A program made the translations under genes and the position numbers. Of a DNA stretch of 64,000 nucleotides, positions 15,738-24,462 are shown in pieces (positions within the stretch are counted from its first letter, which is position 1; each line of letters begins with the position of its first letter). Under the pieces are notes generated by a model. It had not been told where the DNA came from and did no database searches. It saw only the letters and a program-made list of their open reading frames with translations. Source of the DNA: AP-15 sp963772965 (GTDB lineage: Bacteria; Pseudomonadota; Alphaproteobacteria; ATCC43930; CGMCC-115725); the NCBI GenBank assembly GCA_963772965.1, contig CAVYZU010000002.1:1240001-1304000 (forward strand). Direction: 5' to 3'.

Positions 15738-16055
15738 CGAACCGTCCCCGAGAAGCGATCGATCATTTCATGACGTTACTGTGATTCCCGCTCGAGCAAG
15801 CGGGAGCCAGGCGTCATGCGTCCCCGTAGATGCGCTTGGGGCGCCGCTTTTGCGGGAAGGAGGTCGTGCGGAATGTCGGGGCGCATGGTCCCGGCCGCGA
15901 CCTGACTTGATCGACAAACCCGGCTGCGTGCGGTCGAGCGCCCCTGTTCAGGCCAGGGAAAGTGCGCCGGGCCGGGTATGTTTCCCGTAATCCCTCCCTA
16001 AAAGCAAAGTGGTCCGGCATTCCAATGGATCGACCGGCAATTGGGGAGTTCGAGG
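15738..16055. other. Intergenic region with a repeat-type hairpin
   Basis: At 15786-15805, TCCCGCT and AGCGGGA form a 7-bp stem around a 6-base loop 50 bases after the amidohydrolase stop, resembling the repeat at 13508-13525. It may end the cassette transcript or be a dispersed repeat. No gene is supported. Confidence 0.5.
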
Positions 16056-16349
16056 GTGAGCTATAAAGGTGTTGCGGCTGCGGGTCTTTTATTGGTCAGC
16101 GCGATCGTCTTGCCAGCGTCTGAAGCATCGGCGCGCTGCGGGCACAACGGTTGGGGATGGCGCTGCGGTCCGGGCGTGCTGGCTCTACCCTTTATTGCAG
16201 CCGGTGCGGTCGTTGCCGGCGCAGTGGCGGTCGCAACCGCACCTGTGCGAGCGATCGTCGGGGCACCCTATTACGCGCCGCCGCCCGCTTATTATCCTCC
16301 GCCGGGCTATTACCCGCCGCCCGCCTACTACTATGGACCGCCGCGGTGA
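16056..16349 (+). CDS. Small exported protein with proline/tyrosine-rich tail
   Basis: About 97 residues from GTG 16056, which has GGGGAG 8 bases upstream; TTG 16041 is an alternative. An N-terminal signal-like segment (GVAAAGLLLVSAIVLPASEASA) is followed by RCGHNGWGWRCGPG, a second hydrophobic stretch and a low-complexity tail of repeated Y-x-PPP/PPPxYY units. Such tails are common in small exported or envelope proteins of alphaproteobacteria. The function is unknown. Confidence 0.7.
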   Translation: MSYKGVAAAGLLLVSAIVLPASEASARCGHNGWGWRCGPGVLALPFIAAGAVVAGAVAVATAPVRAIVGAPYYAPPPAYYPPPGYYPPPAYYYGPPR

Positions 16350-16427
16350 GCGGATAATCCGACGAAGTTAATGCGTCTCGCTCCATACTTACAGCAGTTC
16401 GCACTTACACAGTTCGCGTAGGATGAA

Positions 16428-17101
16428 ATGGACCCCTACGATTTGCTGGTGGCCGCGCGTAAAGCCTGTCGCTATTGCGTCGGGCAAAGCCCCGGTAGTC
16501 TAAGGAGCTGCGGCGAGTTCTCTTTCGATCCGGATGTCGTCAGCCACTGGGAGCAGTGGCTTGGTCATCGAAGGCCACAGCTCGTCATCGTTGGTCAGGA
16601 TTTCGGCAATGTCGACTATTACGTGCGCAATCGTGGCCGCGACGATCCGACCAACAAGACCAACGAAAATCTATAGAAGTTGCTCCTCGAAGCCGGGTTC
16701 GCAGTCGGCCACCCGTCGCGGCTGGACCCGGCTCCTCCGGTATTTCTGACCAATTCCATCTTCTGCATCAAGGAGGGCGCGATGAACGCCCCGATCCGCG
16801 CTAGCTGGGTCGCTGCCTGTACCAACCGGCATCTGTCGCCTCTGATCGGGTATCTCCGGCCACCCGCCGTTGTCGGCATGGGCAGCCATGGGTGGCGCGC
16901 GGTGTTGCAAGTCTTCGCGTCGGTTCGTGCGCCGCGGCGGATATTGGCCGCCGCTGGATCATATTGGACCGCAGCCGACGGGACTCGGGTGTTTGCCGTC
17001 GGCCACTTAGCCCGCTCGGCATGATCAACCGACCCTGGACGCAGCAAATCGCGGATTGGCGCAAGATCGGTGAGGTGGTTCGGGAGAGTCATTCGGTGTG
17101 A
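16428..17101 (+). pseudogene. Uracil-DNA glycosylase superfamily remnant
   Basis: ATG 16428 opens MDPYDLLVAARKACRYCVGQ...PQLVIVGQDFGNVDYYV, resembling an Fe-S uracil-DNA glycosylase (early C-x2-C; a VGQDFG block in place of the GQDP-type motif). An in-frame TAG stops it at 16674-16676. The same frame continues LLLEAGF...VFLTNSIFCIKEG...VVGMGSHGWRAVL...FAVGH and ends at 17024. The final segment NRPWTQQIADWRKIGEVV, which matches the usual family end, is in another frame (stop at 17101). One nonsense and one frameshift lesion in 670 bases suggest a true pseudogene, although the frameshift alone could be an assembly error. The missing N-proximal catalytic detail prevents a subfamily call. Confidence 0.7.
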
Positions 17102-17204
17102 ATGCGCATGTTTTGAAACTCGCGCAGCATGGCTGGCCCGGCGACAGCTTGATAAACCAATCATGCCCGATTGCAGCGGCGGCTTTCCGGCGGCTTACCC
17201 GGCC

Positions 17205-17675
17205 CTATTGCACCTTTAATAACTGCACGTCGAACATCAGTGTTGCGTTGGGCGGGATCACGCCGCCGGCGCCGCGCGCGCCATAGCCGAGTTCGGGCGG
17301 GATAATCAGTGTCCGTTCGCCGCCGACCTTCATGCCGGCCACACCTTCGTCCCAGCCCGCAATCACCTGATGCGCGCTGAGGGTGAAATCGAAGGGCTGA
17401 CCACGGTCGAGCGAGCTGTCGAACTTGGCGCCCTTGGCGCCGTCTTTATAGAGCCAGCCGGTGTAGTGGACCGACACTTTGGCGCCGGGGGTCGCGGTGG
17501 CGCCGTCGCCGATTTTGTTGTCGGTGTATTTCAGACCGTCGGGCATTTCGATCACCTTGGCTTCCGCCGCGACGGCATATGCCAAAGGCGTGCCGGCGGC
17601 TGTCAGAGCGAGCGCCACGGCGGCGCCGGCGAGACGAAGCCGTAGCATGAATTGGCGGCGTTCCGTAACAGACAT
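17205..17675 (-). CDS. Periplasmic FKBP-type peptidyl-prolyl cis-trans isomerase
   Basis: A 156-residue secreted proline isomerase. An N-terminal signal peptide (about residues 10-36, LRLAGAAVALALTAAGTPLAYA) precedes a single FKBP domain. Domain marks are VSVHYTGWLYKDGAKGAKFDSS, PFDFTLSAHQVIAGWDEGVAGMKVGGER, IIPPELGYGARGAGGVIPPNATLMFDVQLL. The drug/substrate pocket residues (Y, F, D, V-I-x-G-W) are present. ATG 17675 is supported by AGGAGGGGGAG just upstream; the frame extends to 17714 without sense. It should assist folding of exported proteins. Confidence 0.95.
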   Translation of the reverse strand: MSVTERRQFMLRLRLAGAAVALALTAAGTPLAYAVAAEAKVIEMPDGLKYTDNKIGDGATATPGAKVSVHYTGWLYKDGAKGAKFDSSLDRGQPFDFTLSAHQVIAGWDEGVAGMKVGGERTLIIPPELGYGARGAGGVIPPNATLMFDVQLLKVQ

Positions 17676-17998
17676 ACGTCTCCCCCTCCTATGATGCCGC
17701 CGTGTGTAAGCCATTCCGAGGCGGATTCGTAACCATCCATTGCCGCAGTGGCGACGCGACGCGGCAAAGCAAGCAGCGCCGGGACGAATGAATCAATTGC
17801 ATACGGTTAATGAAAATACTGCATGAATATTACGCAACGAGCACGTAATTGTGCGAAAATGTTGCTGGAGTAATCTGCAAGGCGTAGCATCTTGTCGCAG
17901 CTTACGAAGGCTGAAAAGGCGGGTCCGGAGTCCGATCGCTTCGGGCCCGCGCCGAGGCCCCAGGCTCTCGGGGAGCGGGGCGACGAGGAGAAACGACC

Positions 17999-19759
17999 AT
18001 GGCATATGATCTGCTCATTAAAAACGGGCGTGTCGTCGATGGCTCGGGCGAGCCAGCCTTTAGCGCCGATGTCGCGGTGCAGGACGGCAAAATCGTTGGG
18101 GTCGGCAAATACGCTGGCGCCGCCGCCAAACGTACGATCGACGCCGAAGGGCGCGTCGTCGCACCCGGCTTTATTGACCACCATACGCATTTCGACCCGC
18201 AGGCGGTGTGGGACCCGTATTGCGGCTCGTGGGTGCACAACGGCCACACCACCGTTGTCGTCGGCCAGTGCGGTCAGGTCATCGCCCCGGTGCGGCCGGG
18301 TGACGGCGAGTGGTATCTCGAATTTTTCTCCGACGCGGAACAGATCCCTCTACCGGTCCTGAAGGCCGGGGTTGACGTGACCTGGGAATCGGTCGGCGAT
18401 TATCTGAATGCGCTTGGCAAGAAGCGCGGCATCAATGTCGGCACGTTGGTCGGCCATTCCGGCATCCGCCGCTATGTGATGGGCGAGGCCGCGGACGAGC
18501 GGCAGGCGACGCCGGAAGAGATGGCGGCGATGCAGAAGCTGATCCGCGAGGCGATGTACGACGGCGCGCTCGGCTTCTCGACCGCACCAAAGGATCGCGG
18601 CGACCCGGCCGGCGTCGGCGATGACGCCGAGCGTTGGGCGCTTGCCAGCGTGCTGGGCGAGCTCGGCACCGGCGTCTTCCAGGTGGCTGGCGGCGCCCCT
18701 GGCGGCACCAAGCAGACCCGACAGGTCGCGCGCGAGTTAGCGGCCCGCACCGGCCGTCCGTCGATCTACAACTTGATGTCCGATCCGATCGGCAATCCCG
18801 ATGAATGGGTCGAGCACCTGAAATGGCTCGAGGACGGGTTCAAGAGCGGTGCGCGCTGCTACGGCTCGTGCCTGTCGACCGTTGCCGGGGCGATTTTCGA
18901 CCTGCAGCGCGGCCTCAATGTGCCGCAGGACGAGGATATCACGCATCCCGAAGGCTTCTTCCGCGGCATGCCGACCTGGGACAAGGTCATGGCATTGCCC
19001 TATCAGGAGCGCATGCGCGCCTTCCGCGACCCGGAAATCCGCAAGGCGATGTCCGCCGAGGCGGTCGAAGGCACGGTCGCGCAGGAAGGCGGCATGACCG
19101 ACCGGCGCGGCCGGGCGCGTGGCCTGTTCAATCGGCGCTGGGACCTCGTCGAGGTGTTCATGACCACGAAGGGACAGAACCGCCACCTCGAGGGCAAAAG
19201 CGTCGAGCAGATCGCCAAAGAGCAGAACAAGGGCATCATGGATGCCTTCCTGGACCTGTCGCTTGATGAGGATTTGCAGACCTGCTTCCAGGCGATCGAC
19301 CGCAACCATGATCCGAAAGTGCAGAAGCACATCCTCGGCTCGCAGTACACGGTCATCGGCACCAGCGACGGCGGCGGCCGGCCGCACACCGCCGATCGGC
19401 ACGAGACCAGCACCAATCTGCTGGGCCATTGGGTGCGCGAGCAGCAGGCGCTGACGCTCGAAGAGGCGGTCTATCGGCTGACCGGCAAGACCGCGCTGAT
19501 GCACGACATTACCGATCGCGGCTTTATCGCCGCCGGCAAGGTCGCCGACATCACGATCTTCGATCCCGATACGATCGCCTCCAAACCGCGCGAGCCGGTC
19601 GCCAACATGCCCGCGGGCGGCGTCCAGGTTAAGCGCGATGCGGTCGGCATCGACTATGTCGTGATCAACGGGCAGGTATTGCTCGACAAGGGCGAACTGA
19701 CCGACGCATTGCCCGGCCAGATCATCCGCGGCCCGCTCTATCAAGGCGCCCAGGCGTAG
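17999..19759 (+). CDS. N-acyl-D-amino-acid deacylase-type amidohydrolase
   Basis: A 586-residue amidohydrolase of the D-aminoacylase/dihydroorotase-like superfamily. It has an N-terminal beta-sandwich segment (YDLLIKNGRVVDGSGEPAFSADVAVQDGKIVGVG) and the metal motif APGFIDHHTHFD (about residues 56-67). VGHSGIRRYVMG, a late GTSDGGGRPHTADRHETS and a C-terminal sandwich (GKVADITIFDPDTI) are all typical. GAGGAGAAACGACC before ATG 17999 is a good ribosome site. The relatives hydrolyse N-acyl-D-amino acids, but many annotated members act on unknown cyclic or N-acyl compounds. Confidence 0.88.
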   Translation: MAYDLLIKNGRVVDGSGEPAFSADVAVQDGKIVGVGKYAGAAAKRTIDAEGRVVAPGFIDHHTHFDPQAVWDPYCGSWVHNGHTTVVVGQCGQVIAPVRPGDGEWYLEFFSDAEQIPLPVLKAGVDVTWESVGDYLNALGKKRGINVGTLVGHSGIRRYVMGEAADERQATPEEMAAMQKLIREAMYDGALGFSTAPKDRGDPAGVGDDAERWALASVLGELGTGVFQVAGGAPGGTKQTRQVARELAARTGRPSIYNLMSDPIGNPDEWVEHLKWLEDGFKSGARCYGSCLSTVAGAIFDLQRGLNVPQDEDITHPEGFFRGMPTWDKVMALPYQERMRAFRDPEIRKAMSAEAVEGTVAQEGGMTDRRGRARGLFNRRWDLVEVFMTTKGQNRHLEGKSVEQIAKEQNKGIMDAFLDLSLDEDLQTCFQAIDRNHDPKVQKHILGSQYTVIGTSDGGGRPHTADRHETSTNLLGHWVREQQALTLEEAVYRLTGKTALMHDITDRGFIAAGKVADITIFDPDTIASKPREPVANMPAGGVQVKRDAVGIDYVVINGQVLLDKGELTDALPGQIIRGPLYQGAQA

Positions 19760-19778
19760 CGCACCCGACCGACAAAGC

Positions 19779-19805
19779 AGGATGCCTGGATTATCCGGGC
19801 ATCCT
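19779..19805 (+). terminator. Hairpin after the D-aminoacylase-like gene
   Basis: AGGATGCC (19779-19786) pairs perfectly with GGCATCCT (19798-19805), 20 bases after the stop. No T-run follows, so it may slow or end transcription without being a canonical intrinsic terminator. Confidence 0.45.
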
Positions 19806-19829
19806 GTTCGCAGTATAACACTTAACATC

Positions 19830-19919
19830 CCCGTGGCCGGGCTCGTCCCGGCCATCCACGTCTCTACGGCCGAGTGCTCGACGATGTCCGTGGATGGCCA
19901 GACCAGGTCCGGCCACGGG
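19830..19919. repeat. 90-bp nested inverted repeat (MITE/REP-like)
   Basis: The outer arms CCCGTGGCCGG (19830-19840) and CCGGCCACGGG (19909-19919) are perfect inverted copies. The inner arms GGCCATCCACG (about 19850-19860) and CGTGGATGGCC (19889-19899) form a second complementary pair. The whole could fold into one long cruciform. Only one copy is seen in the window, between two genes on the same strand. Confidence 0.7.
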
Positions 19920-19965
19920 AATATTGAATAGCCGGCATGTTACCACTCGAACTGGAGGAAATCCG

Positions 19966-20890
19966 ATGGCGGAAGGGGCGAAACGGATCGAACAATTAGC
20001 GCCGGAATTCGACCGGATCATCGAAATCTCGCAGCCGATTCAGGAACTGGCCGACGGCTTTGGCGGGCCGCAGGGACCGGCCGAGGGACCATTGTGGTGG
20101 CACGAAGGCGGCTATCTCGTGTTCAGCGACATCCACAATAATCGCCGGATGAAATACGAGCCCGGCAAGGGCGTTTCGCTGTTGCTGGAGCCGACTAACC
20201 GCGCCAACGGCCTGACCCGCGATCTGCAGGGGCGGCTGGTCGCCTGCGAGCACGATTCGCGGCGCGTCACCCGGCAGGAGCATGACGGCAGCATCACCGT
20301 CATTGCCAACAGCTTTCAGGGCCGCCAGTTAAACCGGCCCAATGATGTCGTCGTCAAATCCGACGGCTGCATTTATTTCACCGATCCGTGGACCAGCCCC
20401 AATGCGCCGCAGCAATGGGATCTGACCTTTTCCGGCGTCTACCGCGTGACCCCCGATCTCGGCACATTGAGTTTATTGGTCGACGATTTTATTGTACCCA
20501 ACGGCCTCGCTTTTTCGCCTGATGAGAGCGTGCTCTACATCAACGATTCGCGCCGCGGTCACATCCGCGCGTTCGATGTCAACCCCAATGGCACGCTGGC
20601 CAAACACAGCGACCGGGTTTTCGCCGATTTGCGCGGATCGGAGTCCGGGTGTTCCCGACGGCATGAAGGTCGATGTCGAAGGCAATGTCTATTGCGGCGG
20701 CGCCGGCGGGCTGTGGATCATGGACCCCAAAGGCAAGAAACTCGGCCGCATCGTGCACGGCGCGCCCGCCACGACCAATCTCGCCTTTGGCGGCGCCGAC
20801 TGGAAAACCCTGTACTTCACCAGCCGCAACCATCTAGGCGCGGTCAATGTGAAGATCTCCGGCATCCCTGTCCCAGTCAGCAAGAAATAG
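19966..20890 (+). CDS. SMP-30/gluconolactonase family protein, with frameshift
   Basis: A six-bladed beta-propeller lactonase of about 308 residues. From ATG 19966 (GGAGGAAAT upstream) the first frame gives FGGPQGPAEGPLWWHEGGYLVFSDI, RANGLTRDLQGRLVACEHDSRRV, LNRPNDVVVKSDGCIYFTDP and VPNGLAFSPDESVLYINDSRRG. These carry the family metal ligands E (in AEGPLW), N (in RPNDVVV and PNGLAFSPDE) and D. The reading shifts by +1 at about 20640-20650, after FADLRGSE, and continues PGVPDGMKVDVEGNVYCGGAGGLWIMD to the stop at 20890. The likely substrates are sugar or aromatic lactones. Confidence 0.85.
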
Positions 20891-21226
20891 GCAGTATCCA
20901 TTGCGGTAATAGTCCTGACCGCACCGGGCTGAATGTGGGCGCCTTCAAAGCCTGCAGTTCGCCCGGTCGCGCTCGCAGACCCCGGCCGCGCCGTTGCCAA
21001 GAAAAGCGAGTAAGTCGCCTTGCTCGTGGGTCCGTGATGATCCTTTCAGCCGCAATTCCCGTCTCACGCGTCACTCCCATGAACGCGATCGGCTTTTCCG
21101 AATTGAACCAAAAATGGCCGGCGCGCTGAACTCTGTGGGTGGGCCGCGTTGTTATCTGCTCGGCCCTTCTCCGCTGCATTTGTGCTTCGATTGTAGCGGA
21201 GATCCCACCGCAGGTGCAAAAGCCGC
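20891..21226. other. Intergenic region, nothing recognised
   Basis: 336 bases with no protein-like frame, RNA hairpin or repeat that I can support. It should contain the promoter of the phosphoesterase gene. Confidence 0.35.
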
Positions 21227-22608
21227 ATGTCAAAGATCGAGCACGTCGTCGTTCTAATGCTCGAAAACCGTTCGTTCGACAGCATGCTTGGTCGGCTATA
21301 CCCGAAGAGCGAGCGCTTTGAAGGGTTGGAGGGAACGGAAACCAATCCCTGGCACAAAGCAGACGGGGCCGTCGAACAAATCAGGGCGCGGAGGTTACGG
21401 CACAGACCGCCTGCATCCCCGACCCGGATCCAGGAGAACTGTTCACCGACTTTAGCGAGCAGATCTTTGGGCAAGACGCACGATCTTGCACGCCCGCGAA
21501 TATGACGGAATTCGTTGACAACTATATTAGGCAACCGCCGCAGAACGGCGCGCCGGATCCCCGCGCCGTCATGCATTATTTTGTTCCCGAGCAGGTGCCG
21601 GTTATCAGTCAACTCGCCAAGTCCTTTGGTGTGTCCGACCGGTGGCACGCTTCCGCCCCGTGCGAAACTTGGCCAAATCGCTATTTCATGCACAGCGGGT
21701 CGGGCGGGGGATACGTCAACAACGAGCGGTCCCGCTTTCCCTATCGGTGGCCGCGCTCGATGCCGACGATTTTCCGCCGGCTAGGAGCTCGGGGCTACAG
21801 CTGGAAAATCTACTTTCACGACATTCCGCAAGCGGCAACGCTGGTCGACCTTTGGGTCAAAATTCCAACGCATTTCTGCCTTTTCGACGCGGAATTCGAG
21901 CGTCACGCTAGTACCGGCAGGCTGCCCAACTACAGCTTTATAGAGCCACGCTATTATCCCAGCCGGATGTTGAACGTGGTTCCCAACGATCAGCATCCGC
22001 CGCACAATATGATCTACGGCGAGCAGCTGATCGCCGCCGTGTACAACGCGGTGCGCCGCGCCCCAACCTGGCCGCAGACATTACTGATCGTCACCTATGA
22101 CGAACATGGCGGCTGCTTTGATCACGTGGCGCCGCCCGCAGCCGTGCCGCCGGGCGGTCCCTATCCGGATGGCTTCGCCTTCGACCGGTACGGGGTGCGC
22201 GTTCCCGCTATAATCATCTCGCCCTATGTCGCGCCGGGCAGCATCATTCGGCCGGGGCACTCGAATGGCAGCCCATGGTACCCGTTCGACCACTGTTCGG
22301 TGCAGGCGACTTTGCACCGGATCTTCGATCTTGGTGCGCCGCTGACGCCGCGGGTTGCTGCCGCCCCCGACCTGCTCGAGGCGCTAACGCTTGATGCCCC
22401 CAAAAACCACGGGCCCGAGCAGGTTTCGGCCGAGCAGCGGCTGCCCTCGGCGGCGGAAGTCCGCGCGCATCATCGCCTGCCTCGCAATCGGCATCAGCGA
22501 AATCTGAGAAGCCCGGTTCTCGGATTGCCCGCGGTCGCTGCCGGGTTGGTTGGGCATTTGCGTGGCGCCGGCGCCAAAGCAATGCCGAAGGGATGGCGAC
22601 GTCGCTAA
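21227..22608 (+). CDS. Phosphoesterase family protein (acid phosphatase/phospholipase C-like), with frameshift
   Basis: A protein of about 460 residues from the alkaline-phosphatase-like PF04185-type phosphoesterase family. The first frame begins IEHVVVLMLENRSFDSMLG, whose ENRSFD block holds metal ligands. After GAVEQ, near 21371-21382, one base seems to be missing, and the next frame reads QGAEVTAQTACIPDPDPGE through FTDFSEQIFG and FGVSDRWHASAPCETWPNRYF. It then carries the second metal motif LLIVTYDEHGGCFDHVAPP and VPAIIISPYVAPGSI. No signal peptide is seen at the N-terminus, unlike most plc enzymes, so it may be cytoplasmic or the start may be misplaced. The last 60 residues are poorly conserved-looking. 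Confidence 0.83.
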
Positions 22609-22652
22609 ACCGTGGAAAAGGCGGGGCGGGGGCACGATTTTGCCCGCGGCTG

Positions 22653-23279
22653 TCATTCTCTCGCATGTCTCAAATGCCGCCACACGTACCAGGCCACGGC
22701 GACAACAATCACCGCGACAATCATCCAGTCGAATTGCCGCAAAATATTATGCAGCCGTGGATCGCTATCCCAATTTTGCCCAAGCTTGTAGCCGATATAG
22801 GCGAGCGCAAAACACCAGGGCCATGATCCGGCAAAGGTGTAGATCTGGAATTTTAGTTGCGGTAAGTGGGCGACACCGGCCGGGAAGGCGATAAAAGTGC
22901 GGATCACGGGTAATAATCGTCCGACCAGCACCGTGATATTGCCATAACGGGCGAAAAATCGGTCGGCGGCGGCGAGATCGCGTCGGCTGACTAGGACGTA
23001 TGCCCCCCAGCGCTCGACCAGCGGACGCCCGCCATAGCGCCCCACCGCATAGGCGATAGTCGAGCCGACATTGCAGCCGATTGCGCCAGCCGTAGCGACG
23101 AGAAAAAGATTGAAGCGCCCGGTCGAGGCGAGATAGCCGGAAAACGGCATGATAATTTCTGATGGGAGCGGGATGCACGCCGACTCGATCGCCATCAATG
23201 CCACAATGCCGAAATAGCCCCCGGCAGAGATTGTCGCGACAATAAAGCCGGCGACGGCGGCCGATATATTTTGCAGCAT
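22653..23279 (-). CDS. DedA family membrane protein
   Basis: A 208-residue polytopic inner-membrane protein of the DedA/SNARE-associated family, recently linked to undecaprenyl-phosphate and lipid flipping. Marks are AIESACIPLPSEIIMPFSGYLA (a conserved re-entrant segment with E and P), GCNVGSTIAYAVGRYGGRPLVERWG, and FFARYGNITVLVGRLLPVIRTFIAFPAGVA, with the conserved G-R-x2-P-x2-R. The length is typical. It stands alone and points towards the phosphoesterase gene end. Confidence 0.93.
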   Translation of the reverse strand: MLQNISAAVAGFIVATISAGGYFGIVALMAIESACIPLPSEIIMPFSGYLASTGRFNLFLVATAGAIGCNVGSTIAYAVGRYGGRPLVERWGAYVLVSRRDLAAADRFFARYGNITVLVGRLLPVIRTFIAFPAGVAHLPQLKFQIYTFAGSWPWCFALAYIGYKLGQNWDSDPRLHNILRQFDWMIVAVIVVAVAWYVWRHLRHARE

Positions 23280-23391
23280 CAGCCTGAATAAGCGCCGTCG
23301 ATTTACCGAATATGAAAAAAGCGGGTGCCGTCGGTTAACGCCGCGCGCCCCAGCAACACCCTTACACTCGCCTTTGCCGAGCCGGAAATAA

Positions 23392-24333
23392 TTAGTGGTC
23401 GGTCACAGCCGGCAGCCCGGCTTCACGGCGGACTTCATTGATGATCTGCAGCACGCGCTCGCGATATGGGCGGTACTGCACGCCGAATTCCTCGACCAGC
23501 CGCTTGTTGTCGATGAGGTAATTGCCGGAGATCTCCTTGCCGCCGGCTTCTTTGTCAAAGCTGATCTTGGCGTCGGGTAGGTACTCATGCACCATGTCCG
23601 CGATCTCGCCAAGGCTGATCGCGATACCGCCGGTGTTGTAGATCCAGTGTTTTGGCCGGTCGGACATAATAACCCGGGCGAAAATCTCGGCGACCTCGTC
23701 GACATGGATCGGGCAGCGCATCGCATCCTTGAACGGGAACGAGATCGGTTCGCCGCGCGCCGGAAAGGTGATGATTTTGACGTGGTCGACTGAGCCGACA
23801 ATCTTGTCATTGCCGGTCACATTGGCGGGGCGGATCGCGGTGATGTCGAGGCCGTGCTTTTCGCGGTAGTCTTGCGCCTGCCACTCGTTAAAGATTTTGT
23901 GCATCGCGTATTGCACATGGCCGTGGCGAAAATCGTCCTCGTCGACGATGCGGTCGCCGTAAAAATGCTGCTCGCCGCTGACCGCGAGCGAGCTCGCATA
24001 AGCGACGCGCCTGACGTTGCACAGCCGCGCCGCTTCAAAGCAGTTGTCCATGCCTAAGACGTTTAGCTTGAACGCGACCCTCGGCGGATATTCGCTGCCG
24101 AGGAAATAAGCGAGGTTGACGACCCGCTCGGGCTTGACCTCGACCATCCTCGCCATGACATCGTCGAACTGGCTGACATCGCCGCGCACGACTCGCACCT
24201 GCTTGCCAAAGCCCTCGTAATTGGCGGTGGCGGGGTTGATGTCCATGCAGACGATCTCCTCGCCGCGCTGCGCCAGCAACGGTATCAGACGGCGCCCGAT
24301 AAACCCTGTGCCGCCGATTACGAGTATCGACAT
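23392..24333 (-). CDS. NAD-dependent epimerase/dehydratase (extended SDR)
   Basis: A 313-residue extended short-chain dehydrogenase. The Rossmann motif GGTGFIG is at residues 7-13. The catalytic Tyr/Lys pair is seen as YAMHK, with the Ser in YASSLAVSG. The substrate domain contains CPIHVDEVAEIFARVI and WIYNTGG. ATG 24333 follows GGGAGGAACG; the frame stays open a further 180 codons upstream, but that part overlaps the divergent amidohydrolase and lacks protein character. It probably acts on a nucleotide sugar or a related polyol; the exact substrate is unclear. Confidence 0.9.
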   Translation of the reverse strand: MSILVIGGTGFIGRRLIPLLAQRGEEIVCMDINPATANYEGFGKQVRVVRGDVSQFDDVMARMVEVKPERVVNLAYFLGSEYPPRVAFKLNVLGMDNCFEAARLCNVRRVAYASSLAVSGEQHFYGDRIVDEDDFRHGHVQYAMHKIFNEWQAQDYREKHGLDITAIRPANVTGNDKIVGSVDHVKIITFPARGEPISFPFKDAMRCPIHVDEVAEIFARVIMSDRPKHWIYNTGGIAISLGEIADMVHEYLPDAKISFDKEAGGKEISGNYLIDNKRLVEEFGVQYRPYRERVLQIINEVRREAGLPAVTDH

Positions 24334-24462
24334 TTTCGTTCCTCCCAAGAATTGCCGTCGTGACGTTAGCCGCCGGCCGACGCTTCGGCAAGGAGCCGGC
24401 TTCCACATGGCTGGTATCCGCCGTAAGTTCGCGCGAGCAGGCGGCCGGGGAGGCCTCAAATC

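Noticed and set aside
18737..19855. 372-codon minus-strand frame opposite the D-aminoacylase-like gene
   Set aside because: Same reason: it mirrors a well-supported gene and has no recognisable protein motifs.
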